Part shown: positions 49,560-57,099 of the stretch, one piece after another | Position numbering within the stretch: the first letter of the stretch is position 1 | Layout: each line of letters opens with the position of its first letter | DNA from: Mycobacterium pinniadriaticum | GTDB lineage: Bacteria; Actinomycetota; Actinomycetes; Mycobacteriales; Mycobacteriaceae | DNA: 64,000 bases | Assembly: GCF_026242045.1 (NCBI RefSeq) | Contig: NZ_JAPJDO010000026.1 | Span: 1 to 64,000, forward strand | Direction of reading: 5' to 3' | Program-made: the position numbers and the translations under genes | The notes under the pieces: generated by a model | Told to the model about the DNA's origin: nothing | What the model saw: the letters and a program-made list of their open reading frames with translations, nothing else | Databases searched by the model: none

Positions 49560-50639
49560 TCAGCCGCCCCATCGCTGCGCAACGACGACCGCGCGTCTCT
49601 CCAGAGAGCGTACCCATTTCGGGTCGATGATCGGAGTCAAACCTCGACCCCGCACGTAGTCGTCGAAGGCTTCCATCGTCGTCCATTTCGGCGAAAAGCC
49701 CAACTCGGAGCGCATTCGCGCGGTGTCCATGACGCGGCCGTAGTTGAGCCAATCCATCTGGTCACGGTTGAGGTCGGAGCTCCGGCCCGTCCTGCGCAAC
49801 GAATTCAGAGCCCAAAAGCCAGTATTCGGCAGCGGAACCGCAATGCGCCCGGACCGCCGAATCGCCTGCGACATCATGATCACGCCGTCGGCCCCGATAT
49901 TGAACGTGCCCGATTTACCGGCCATCGTCGCGCGCTCCAGTGCCCCGAGAGCGTCCTGCTCGTGAAGCAGCTGTAGCCGTGCGTCGTGACCCAGCACCGT
50001 GGTCACCAGCGGGCCGGCCAGATACCGCGACAGGGCGGTATCCATGCCCGGGCCGATCATGTTGGCCAGCCGCAGGATCGTCACCGCGATATCGGGCCGG
50101 CGCCGACCCAATCCGCGCACGTATCCCTCGATGTCGATGCTGTCGCGGGCGAAGCCCTCACCCGGCGGGCGGCGGCTGCTGCTGTCCTCGGTGTAGACCA
50201 CCGGGTCATGGGCATGCGACCCGTAAACCTCGGAGGTCGACTTGAGGATCACCCGCCGCACCGACGGTGCTTTCTGGCACGCCGCGAACAACTGCATCGC
50301 GCCCATCACGTTGATTTCCTTCAACGTCGCGCGCCCGCCGGAGCGCGGGGCGTACGAGGCGGCGGCGGCGTGCACGACGGTGTCGACCTCGCCGTTTCGA
50401 ATCACCTTGGCGATGAACGGGTTTCGAATATCGGCACGGACGAACTCGGCTCGACCCATCCGGCGCAGCAAGTCCTTACTCGGCGCCACGGCGTCGACCG
50501 CGATGACCTTGTTGATCAACGGGTTCTGCGCCAATCGGGCGGTCAGATACCCGCCAAGGAACCGGCATGCTCCGGTGACCAGCACGACCTTCGGGTAGTG
50601 CGGGGCTTCGGTGTCGGGACCGCCGGATTCCATCTGCAC
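49560..50639 (-). CDS. Extended SDR, NAD-dependent epimerase-like (Rv0501/galE2-like)
   Basis: A 359-residue extended SDR with the NAD motif VTGACRFLGGYL near residues 21-32, VVHAAAASY near 88 and a Ser in KSTSEVYGSHAHD. The usual YxxxK pair is not visible where expected: the region reads GFARDSIDIEGYVRG. So it may bind NAD and a sugar nucleotide without epimerase activity, or use other residues. It precedes the acyltransferase on the same strand, and M. tuberculosis has the same pair. It is called galE2 there. Confidence 0.8.
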   Translation of the reverse strand: MQMESGGPDTEAPHYPKVVLVTGACRFLGGYLTARLAQNPLINKVIAVDAVAPSKDLLRRMGRAEFVRADIRNPFIAKVIRNGEVDTVVHAAAASYAPRSGGRATLKEINVMGAMQLFAACQKAPSVRRVILKSTSEVYGSHAHDPVVYTEDSSSRRPPGEGFARDSIDIEGYVRGLGRRRPDIAVTILRLANMIGPGMDTALSRYLAGPLVTTVLGHDARLQLLHEQDALGALERATMAGKSGTFNIGADGVIMMSQAIRRSGRIAVPLPNTGFWALNSLRRTGRSSDLNRDQMDWLNYGRVMDTARMRSELGFSPKWTTMEAFDDYVRGRGLTPIIDPKWVRSLERRAVVVAQRWGG

Positions 50640-50715
50640 AGCTTATCGGCCGAGACTGAGCTCGGCACCGGCCGATGGCAGCGGTCGAGGCCGGGCGCGA
50701 TCCCCGGCAGAAGCC

Positions 50716-50817
50716 TTACTTACCGAGTTTTCTGCGCTGGACCCGGGTGCGACGCAGCAGCTTGCGGTGCTTCTTCTTCGACATGCGCTTGCGCCGCTTC
50801 TTGATGACTGAACCCAT
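50716..50817 (-). CDS. 30S ribosomal protein bS22
   Basis: A 33-residue, extremely basic protein with the N-terminus [19 protein letters not shown]; the rest is likewise Arg/Lys-rich and ends RKLGK. It is the small mycobacterial ribosomal protein bS22 (Rv0500B in M. tuberculosis), found on the small subunit in structures. The gene is too short for most ORF callers. A stem-loop lies in its upstream region at 50845-50862. It sits between the HTH protein gene and the extended SDR gene, all on the minus strand. Confidence 0.85.
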
Positions 50818-50844
50818 GAAATCCGCTACCTAAGTCTTCGCAGT

Positions 50845-50862
50845 GCCTGCACCAGAGCAGGC
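50845..50862. other. Stem-loop in the bS22 leader
   Basis: GCCTGC and GCAGGC form a perfect six-pair stem around ACCAGA (read on the plus strand), 28-45 bases upstream of the bS22 ATG. On the minus strand it would be in the bS22 5' leader; on the plus strand it is followed by TTCTTTGT, like a terminator, but no plus-strand gene ends there. Confidence 0.4.
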
Positions 50863-50966
50863 TTCTTTGTGTCCCGGACACCTTACCTAAGCAGGGACGC
50901 GGAACGGAAAACGGCCGGTCCGAGACGAGCCGGTCGCCTTCGACCGCCGCCCGCACAACAAGCGAA

Positions 50967-51230
50967 CTAGCCCGCGTCGAAGTACGACGTCTCCAGCAGG
51001 TCGTGGACGGCCTTGGCATGCACCCGAAAAGAGCGCCCCACCCGCACCGCGGGCAGCTCCCCGTTGTGCACCAGGCGATAGACCGTCATCTTGCTGACCC
51101 GCATCAGCGCCGCCACTTCGGCGACGGTCAGAAATTGAGCTCGGGCGGCCGGCGGACTGTCGGCGCCACCGGCATCCCGCGCCGATTTTCCAGCCGAATC
51201 CCGCGCCGATGGCCCGTTCATAGACGTCAT
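50967..51230 (-). CDS. Helix-turn-helix (excisionase/BldC-type) DNA-binding protein (Rv0500A-like)
   Basis: An 87-residue protein with a basic, Ser/Ala-rich lead of ~30 residues and a MerR-type winged HTH (FLTVAEVAALMRVSKMTVYRLVHNGELPAVRVGRSFRVHAKAVHDLL). This is the helix-turn-helix of the excisionase and BldC families, which bind DNA as small dimers or filaments. It is the Rv0500A equivalent. No phage genes are near, so it is probably a housekeeping transcription factor. bS22 is encoded just downstream on the same strand and might be in the same transcript. Confidence 0.84.
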   Translation of the reverse strand: MTSMNGPSARDSAGKSARDAGGADSPPAARAQFLTVAEVAALMRVSKMTVYRLVHNGELPAVRVGRSFRVHAKAVHDLLETSYFDAG

Positions 51231-51351
51231 CGCAACCCAATCCGTCAGGCACGGGCAGTTCCAGCGGCTTCCCCACCGCTGGCACCCAGCCGTGCATACA
51301 CGAGGAGAATAGCGTGGCGGGTGGGGTTACTGCGACGGGTGTGGGTCAATC

Positions 51352-51380
51352 CATCAGAAAATTCTTGAACTACTCTGATG
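51352..51380 (-). terminator. Inverted repeat straddling the proC stop
   Basis: CATCAGA (51352-51358) and TCTGATG (51374-51380) are perfect seven-base arms with a 15-base AT-rich loop. One arm lies inside the last codons of proC, the other after the stop. It could be a weak terminator for proC. Confidence 0.28.
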
Positions 51381-52233
51381 TAATTCCTAGCTGCTCAGAG
51401 CGTGTTTTTGCCGCGTCGATGGCCGCGGTGACGGCGGCCCGCAGCCCACCGGACTCGAGTTCCCGCAGGCCAGCGGCGGTGGTTCCAGCCGGAGACGTCA
51501 CCATCGCGCGCAGCCGGGCCGCGGACGTGTCCAGCCCGATGTCTTCGCCAGCCGCCCGCTGGCTGTCGAGACGTTCCAGCAGCATCGCGGCCGATCCGGC
51601 CATCGTCTGCACGGCCAAGTCGGTGGCGACGGCTCGACTGAGCCCGTTGGCGACCGCCGCGTCGACCAACGCTTCGACGAACAGGAAGAAATACGCCGGC
51701 CCCGAGCCGGAGACGGCGGTGACGGCGTCGAGCTGGGCTTCGGGGACGGTCAACACGTCACCGACGCACCGGAACACCCCCGCGACGTCCGCGAGCTGCT
51801 CAGCCGTGGCGAAGCGGCCCGCGGCCAGCGCACTGACGCCCGCCCCGACCAGGGCCGGGGCGTTGGGCATAACGCGGACCACCGGCGAGCCGGCAGGTAG
51901 CCGTGATTCGTAGAAGCCGATCGTCACACCGGCCACGACGCTGACGAAGACCTGTTCGACGGTGTCGCTCTCGGCCTGGGCGGCGGCCTCGGCGATCTCG
52001 GCGACCACCACCTCGGTATCGGCCGGTTTCACCGCAAGGATCACGAACGCCGCGGTCTCCACCGCCTCGGCGACACCCGTCATCTGAACCGAGTACTTCT
52101 CGCCCAACTGGCGCGCCCGCTCCGGCATGCGCTCGGAGACCACGAGGTCCTTGACCTGTCGGCCCGCGCGAAGCAGACCCGCAAGGATCGCCTCGCCCAT
52201 ACTGCCGCCGCCGATGATCGCGATTCTGGCCAT
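51370..52233 (-). CDS. proC: Pyrroline-5-carboxylate reductase
   Basis: A 287-residue NAD(P)H enzyme for the last step of proline synthesis. The N-terminal motif is IAIIGGGSMGEAILAGLL (residues 3-20), followed by ILAVKPAD near 68, RVMPNAPALVG near 121 and the ProC signature AVSGSGPAYFFLFVEALVDAAV near 175. The length is normal. A near-palindromic CATCAGA/TCTGATG pair straddles its 3' end (51352-51380). It has a 139-base gap to the HTH gene downstream. Confidence 0.94.
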   Translation of the reverse strand: MARIAIIGGGSMGEAILAGLLRAGRQVKDLVVSERMPERARQLGEKYSVQMTGVAEAVETAAFVILAVKPADTEVVVAEIAEAAAQAESDTVEQVFVSVVAGVTIGFYESRLPAGSPVVRVMPNAPALVGAGVSALAAGRFATAEQLADVAGVFRCVGDVLTVPEAQLDAVTAVSGSGPAYFFLFVEALVDAAVANGLSRAVATDLAVQTMAGSAAMLLERLDSQRAAGEDIGLDTSAARLRAMVTSPAGTTAAGLRELESGGLRAAVTAAIDAAKTRSEQLGITSE

Positions 52234-52306
52234 GTCAGAGCACCCTAGCGGCCTCCGCGATCTCGGCGCGCTTGCGTTCGCTCTAGCGGCGGTTTGCGCG
52301 CCGAAA

Positions 52307-53140
52307 TCACTGGGCGGGCACCAATGCCAGCTGGCGGGTCTGCACGATGATCCGGCCCTCGCTGTCGACCACGGTGTGGTCTTCGTCGAACCAGTCCTGT
52401 CCGATCTGCGTGGTCGTGCAGGCCACCCGCAGCCAGCCGTCAGCCGGCATGCCCCGCAGGTACGCGGTCATCTGCACCGTCGGGGCCCAGCCACGGCGGT
52501 CCACCGCGTAGCAGACCGGCACCGAGATGTCGCCGCACATGAGCGCGAACAACACGTCGACCGGCCCGTCCTTGGGCCGAACCCAGATCTTGTAGAGCGG
52601 CGCCCCGGAGGCCGTCAGCGTCTCGGCCAGCTCGGGGCGGATGTCGCAGCCGCGGGCCAGATTGTTGATCGCGGCCGCGGGATGGCCTGGCCCGATCGGC
52701 TCGACGTGCGCGGGCGGCTCGACGCTCATCAGCGGCGTCACCGGGTCGGCCGATAGCAGCGGCTGCACGTGATGCTCCGGATCACCTAGGGTGACCACGG
52801 CACGAACACAGGTGCGTTCGCCCTGGGCCAGCGCCACGTCAACCAGCCCGATCCGACGGCCGCGTTTCTGCACGCTGGTCATCAGTCGCACCGGTCCCGG
52901 ATCGGGGGCGGACAGGAAATCCGCCGACACCGCCACCGGCTCGGCTGTGCTGATCCTCGAGTCGCTTCGCTCCTGCCCGCCGACCTCTTGGGCATAGGCC
53001 TCACGAGCGGCCTTGGCGCACAGCGCCAACATCACCCCGCCGTGGATCTTCGGCCCAATTGTCCAGTGCTCGTTGAGGTTTGCCTCGAAGGCGCCATCCA
53101 GCGGCTGCAACCGCATCGCATCGTCGAACCGGGGGTACAT
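52307..53140 (-). CDS. Acyl-CoA thioesterase-like double-hotdog protein (Rv0499-like)
   Basis: A 277-residue protein with two hotdog folds in tandem (about residues 15-125 and 155-270), as in TesB-type thioesterases. IGPKIHGGVMLALCAKAAREA near the first helix and VDVLFALMCGDISVPVCYAVDRRGWAPTVQMTAYLR in the second are the recognisable parts. The ATG at 53140 has a GAAAGG ribosome site; the 45 residues upstream look non-coding. M. tuberculosis Rv0499 is the positional equivalent. It should hydrolyse fatty acyl-CoA, but chain length is unknown. Confidence 0.82.
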   Translation of the reverse strand: MYPRFDDAMRLQPLDGAFEANLNEHWTIGPKIHGGVMLALCAKAAREAYAQEVGGQERSDSRISTAEPVAVSADFLSAPDPGPVRLMTSVQKRGRRIGLVDVALAQGERTCVRAVVTLGDPEHHVQPLLSADPVTPLMSVEPPAHVEPIGPGHPAAAINNLARGCDIRPELAETLTASGAPLYKIWVRPKDGPVDVLFALMCGDISVPVCYAVDRRGWAPTVQMTAYLRGMPADGWLRVACTTTQIGQDWFDEDHTVVDSEGRIIVQTRQLALVPAQ

Positions 53141-53180
53141 CAATGCCTTTCTCGCACAACTACCTTGTTCGCCGCTGCAC

Positions 53181-54026
53181 TCACCGCAGCAGATTTGTGC
53201 GCGCGAACTGAAGCGATTCGACGAGCAGCGCTTCGCGCTCAGCCTTGGTGCGTGCACCCGACGTGGTGACTTCAAGGATCACATGACCGGTGAAGTCGCC
53301 GCCGGCCAGCATCCGGCACACCTCGACGGTGGGCTGTGTTCCCCGACCCGGCACCAGGTGTTCGTCCGTCGACGCGCCGTTGCCGTCACACAGGTGCAGG
53401 TGTACCAGACCCGAACCCATCCGCGCGGCCATGTCCAGTGCGTCGGTGCCCGCCGTCGCGGTGTGTGACAGGTCCAATGTGTAGTGGGCATGGTTTCCGT
53501 CCAGCGGATCATAGGACGGCGCGAACGCCGAGATCCCCACACCGGGACGGCCGCCGCGTTTGCGCATCCGCTCGATCGACGGGTCCCCGGAGCCGAAGAA
53601 GCGATCGGCGCGGAACGGGAACATGTTCTCCACCGCGACCAGCACGTCGCTGCGGCTCTCCAATTCGGCCACCTGCTCGCTGAATCCGTCGGCGTATCGG
53701 CGCTGCCACCGGAAGGGCGGGTGTACCACCACGGTCTGCGCGCCGAGCCGCTCGGCGGCCTGCACGCTGCGGGTCAGCTTCGGGATGGGATTGGCCCCCC
53801 AAACCCGCTGCGAAATCAACAGACATGGCGCATGTACCGACAACACCGGCACGTTGTAGCGCCGAGACAGCTTGGCGATCGCGCCGACGTCCTGGCTGAC
53901 CGTCTCGGCCCACACCATGAGTTCGACGCCGTCGTAACCCAATTCGGCTGCGTACTCGAAAGCCGCCTCGGTCCTCAGCGGATAGACCGAGGCCGTCGAC
54001 AGACCGACCTTGATAGCGGGGCGCAC
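53181..54026 (-). CDS. Sugar phosphate isomerase/epimerase-family TIM barrel (Rv0498-like)
   Basis: A 281-residue xylose-isomerase-like TIM barrel. VGLSTASVYPLRTEAAFEYAAELGYDGVELMVW at the N-terminus is typical, and metal-ligand positions fall in VAVENMFPF (Glu), YTLDLSHTATA (His), LVHLHLCDGNG (His) and ILEVTTSG (Glu). The GTG at 54026 is chosen, seven bases after the previous gene's stop. A hexose, inositol or lipid-sugar substrate is possible. It is in one minus-strand run with the membrane protein and Ppx/GppA genes upstream. Confidence 0.82.
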   Translation of the reverse strand: MRPAIKVGLSTASVYPLRTEAAFEYAAELGYDGVELMVWAETVSQDVGAIAKLSRRYNVPVLSVHAPCLLISQRVWGANPIPKLTRSVQAAERLGAQTVVVHPPFRWQRRYADGFSEQVAELESRSDVLVAVENMFPFRADRFFGSGDPSIERMRKRGGRPGVGISAFAPSYDPLDGNHAHYTLDLSHTATAGTDALDMAARMGSGLVHLHLCDGNGASTDEHLVPGRGTQPTVEVCRMLAGGDFTGHVILEVTTSGARTKAEREALLVESLQFARTNLLR

Positions 54027-54033
54027 TGACGAA

Positions 54034-55056
54034 TCAGGTCGATTGCAGCAGCGCCAACGGTCCGAGGGTGACCAACGCCCCGACCGCAACCGCGATCAGG
54101 GTGCTGGCGATGTCCTCGGTTTTACGGACGATGCGGACGGCCACCACGAGACCCAGGATGACCAGTACCGACAGCACCAACGCGACAATGTTGTTCCACC
54201 GCCACAGCTGGTCGAAGGCGATGAACAACCCGGCGCCGAAGATAACGGCCAGGATCGACTGACCCACGACGATGAGACCGCGCCACAGCGCGATGAGCTT
54301 CCCCTCCCGGGGACGCCCGACGTCTGCCACCTCGTCGTCCGGCTCGGTCGCCACTGCCACCGCGCCGCCGTCGTGCTCGTCGTCGGGGTTGACGCCACGG
54401 CGGGCGAGGTCGTCGGCCACGGTCTGGCCGCTGAACAGCGGGCCACCGGAGGACCGCAGATACGACTGCAACTCGGCGGCCTCGTCGACCTGCTCGTCGG
54501 GCGTCAGATCCAGCGCCGGGGCCGCTTCATCGAGGGGGTCGAAGGCCATCTGTTCGGCATCCGAGGCCTCGGAAGCCACCGTGTCGGCCGCGGGCCGCTG
54601 TTCGGGCCGACGCAGCGGGCGTGGGTCGTAACCGCGCTCAGGACCGCGCTCACGCCGCGGGAGCGGGCTGTCCGCACGCGGGGGCGGCCCCTCGAAGGGC
54701 CGCGCCGAAACCTCGCCTTCGTCCTCGGCCTGTTCGGCCTCCTCCGGTACCGGCACCGCGACGGCCGATCCGTTGGTCGCCGCTGCCCCTACCGGCTCCG
54801 GGACGGCTGTCTCCTCGTCGACCTGCTCCTCGGCCACCTCGACATCGGCTGTCTCGACGTCCTGCGCGACAGGGATCTCACCGGTGCGAAAAATGGGGAT
54901 CTCACCGGTCAACTCCGCGACGGTCACCGCGTCGCTGTTACCGCGCCGACGGCGCCGCCGCCCCCCGACCGGCGGTGAGCCGATCGTTCCGTTTTTGGCG
55001 AGCAGCTCGGCCACCGAGATCGGCCGACTGTTCTCGCTGTCATCTGGTGCAGTCAT
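54034..55056 (-). CDS. Membrane protein with long disordered N-terminus (Rv0497-like)
   Basis: A 340-residue protein. The first ~245 residues are Pro, Glu and Ala-rich, with basic stretches (GGRRRRRRGNSD near 28-39) and acidic runs, and no fold I know. Three helices follow at about residues 252-275, 283-305 and 313-335. The ATG at 55056 overlaps the Ppx/GppA stop (ATGA). The layout suggests a membrane anchor with a cytoplasmic, possibly phosphorylated, tail; the motif DGGA and several Thr-Gly-Glu-Ile-Pro repeats (TGEIPIFRTGEIPV) near 50-63 are unusual. Function unknown. Confidence 0.75.
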   Translation of the reverse strand: MTAPDDSENSRPISVAELLAKNGTIGSPPVGGRRRRRRGNSDAVTVAELTGEIPIFRTGEIPVAQDVETADVEVAEEQVDEETAVPEPVGAAATNGSAVAVPVPEEAEQAEDEGEVSARPFEGPPPRADSPLPRRERGPERGYDPRPLRRPEQRPAADTVASEASDAEQMAFDPLDEAAPALDLTPDEQVDEAAELQSYLRSSGGPLFSGQTVADDLARRGVNPDDEHDGGAVAVATEPDDEVADVGRPREGKLIALWRGLIVVGQSILAVIFGAGLFIAFDQLWRWNNIVALVLSVLVILGLVVAVRIVRKTEDIASTLIAVAVGALVTLGPLALLQST

Positions 55057-56069
55057 CGTGTGCCTCTCGATCGGGCGGAAGTCGACCGATCAAAAACCTT
55101 GTGTCCAGCATCCCCCACCGAGGTTTCTACCAGGGCAGTTCCGTCAGCTTCACTATCGAGCCGGCGCAGGATGATGCCCTCGCGCAGCGCCCACGGGCAG
55201 ATGTCGACGGATTCCAATGACAGTGCTCGCATGCTTGCCTCCGCCACCAAAGCGCCGGCCACGATCTGTGGCGCCCGCTCGGCACTGACCCCTTCCAACT
55301 CGGCACGATCTGTCGTGGTCATCCTAGAGATGAAAGATATGAGTTGCCTCAGGCCGTTGGCCGTGAGCGTCCGTTTGACCCTGGGCCCGGCCCCCGACGG
55401 GGCCGCACCGGTGAGCCGGGCCAATGACCGAAACGTCTTCGACGTTGCCACCGCGAGGTCGGGCAGGCCCGCCTCCAGGACGAACGCGCTCGCCTCGGCG
55501 AGCTCGTTGTCCAGCCAGTCGCGCAGCATGGCGACCCGACGCCGGCCCGGCGGATCGTCGGGCAGCCACTCGCGGGTGAGCCGGCCGGCGCCCAGCGGCA
55601 GCGACAACGCCACCTCGGGCGCCTCGTCGACACCGTTGGACAGCTCCAGCGAGCCGCCCCCGATATCGAGGTTGATGATCCGTCCCGCGCTCCAGCCATA
55701 CCAGCGCCGCACCGCCAGAAACGTCAGTCGCGACTCGCTGGCCCCGGACAGAACCTGCAGGTCTACTCCGGTTTCGGCGAGCACGCGAGCCAGGACGTCT
55801 TCGGAGTTCTTGGCATCGCGGACTGCCGACGTGGCGAATGCCATCAAGTCGGCGCACCCGGAGCTCGCCGCGATCTTGGCGAACTCATCGACGGTGTCGA
55901 TCAGCTTGTCGGCACCACGTCGGGTGAGCTTGCCGGAGTCGTCGATCGCCTCGGCGAGCCGCAGCGCGGCTTTGGTCGAACTCATCGGAGTTGGATGCCC
56001 GCCGCGGTGCGCATCGACCACCAGCAGATGAACCGTATTGCTGCCCACGTCGAGCACGCCTAATCGCAC
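55053..56069 (-). CDS. Exopolyphosphatase/pppGpp phosphohydrolase (Ppx/GppA) family protein (Rv0496-like)
   Basis: A 338-residue protein of the ASKHA fold. LGVLDVGSNTVHLLVVDAH (phosphate 1 loop, residues 3-21), the acidic DLMAFATSAVRDA, and LDIGGGSLELSNGVDEAPEVALSLPLGAGRLTREWLPDDPP are the family core, near-identical to Rv0496 as I recall. The GTG at 56069 is chosen because the conserved sequence starts there; the longer frame lacks support. It should degrade inorganic polyphosphate, linking to phosphate sensing by SenX3-RegX3 encoded 2.7 kb away. Confidence 0.9.
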   Translation of the reverse strand: MRLGVLDVGSNTVHLLVVDAHRGGHPTPMSSTKAALRLAEAIDDSGKLTRRGADKLIDTVDEFAKIAASSGCADLMAFATSAVRDAKNSEDVLARVLAETGVDLQVLSGASESRLTFLAVRRWYGWSAGRIINLDIGGGSLELSNGVDEAPEVALSLPLGAGRLTREWLPDDPPGRRRVAMLRDWLDNELAEASAFVLEAGLPDLAVATSKTFRSLARLTGAAPSGAGPRVKRTLTANGLRQLISFISRMTTTDRAELEGVSAERAPQIVAGALVAEASMRALSLESVDICPWALREGIILRRLDSEADGTALVETSVGDAGHKVFDRSTSARSRGTR

Positions 56070-56164
56070 GTGAACAAAACTAGCGCGACGACGATGCACT
56101 CCGGCACTCCAGTGCGGAGGAGTCGCGCAATCAGACCCCGCCGCCGGGTCTCGCCACGCGCGAC

Positions 56165-56995
56165 ATGGGCGTATCGCCAGCGCGATGGCGGGGCGCATTT
56201 GCATTACCGTTGGGCGCTGTGACGCATGGCTACCCTGGCGAGGTTGAACTGGACTTTCCCCGCGAGTGGGTGGAGTTCTACGACCCGGACAATCCGGAGC
56301 ATCTGATCGCTGCGGACCTGACCTGGCTGCTGTCCCACTGGACGTGCGTTTTCGGCACCCCGGCGTGTAAGGGCACCGTCGAGGGCCGCCCGGATGACGG
56401 GTGCTGCTCGCATGGGGCGTTCCTGTCCGATGACGACGACCGGGCCAAGCTCGATGACGCCGTCAAGCAACTGACCGATGCGGATTGGCAGTTCCGGGAC
56501 AAGGGGCTGGGCCGCAAGGGCTACCTCGAGATGGACGAGTACGACGACAAGCCGAACCTGCGCACCCGCAAATACAAAGGCGCCTGCATCTTCCTCAACC
56601 GCCCGGGCTTCCCGACGGGCATCGGCTGCGCCCTCCACACCAAGGCACTCAAGCTCGGGGTCGAACCGCTGACGATGAAACCCGAGGTGTGCTGGCAACT
56701 TCCCATCCGGCGCAGCCAGGAATGGATCACCCGACCGGACGGAACCGAGGTGCTCAGGACCACGATCACCGAGTATGACCGGCGCGGCTGGGGCGAAGGC
56801 GGCGCGGATCTGCACTGGTACTGCACGGGTGACCCGGCCGCCCACGTCGGCAAGAAGCAGGTCTGGCAGTCCTACGCGCCCGAACTGACTGAGCTGCTCG
56901 GCGAGAAGGCGTATTCGGAGTTGGCTGCCATGTGCAAGCGGCGAGGCGGCTTTCCCCTCATCGCCGTGCACCCGGCCACGCGCGCCGCACCGTGA
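56165..56995 (+). CDS. Conserved Cys-rich protein (Rv0495c-like)
   Basis: A conserved mycobacterial protein of about 258-276 residues. It has at least eight Cys in clusters (TCVFGTPACKG near 62-70, GCCSHG near 79-84, KGACIFLNR near 143, GCALHTK near 159 and PEVCWQLP near 179), as in proteins with a zinc or Fe-S site of the DUF3109 type. The conserved part starts at THGYPGEVELDF after the GTG at 56219; the ATG at 56165 adds 18 weakly supported residues. Divergent from the Ppx/GppA gene with 95 bases between. Redox-related roles have been proposed for Rv0495c, but I cannot support a mechanism. Confidence 0.78.
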   Translation: MGVSPARWRGAFALPLGAVTHGYPGEVELDFPREWVEFYDPDNPEHLIAADLTWLLSHWTCVFGTPACKGTVEGRPDDGCCSHGAFLSDDDDRAKLDDAVKQLTDADWQFRDKGLGRKGYLEMDEYDDKPNLRTRKYKGACIFLNRPGFPTGIGCALHTKALKLGVEPLTMKPEVCWQLPIRRSQEWITRPDGTEVLRTTITEYDRRGWGEGGADLHWYCTGDPAAHVGKKQVWQSYAPELTELLGEKAYSELAAMCKRRGGFPLIAVHPATRAAP

Positions 56996-57099
56996 TGTAG
57001 ACGGACGACAGCCACCTGACGAGCTCTTGCCGATCGATTATTTGCTAGATCTGCATATCTTTGCGAGAAATTCGTGACCGACGTCATGTGTCGTAGCGG

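Noticed and set aside
48372..49976. 534-codon plus-strand frame over the acyltransferase and SDR genes
   Set aside because: Antisense; composition is Arg/Gln/Asp-rich low complexity.
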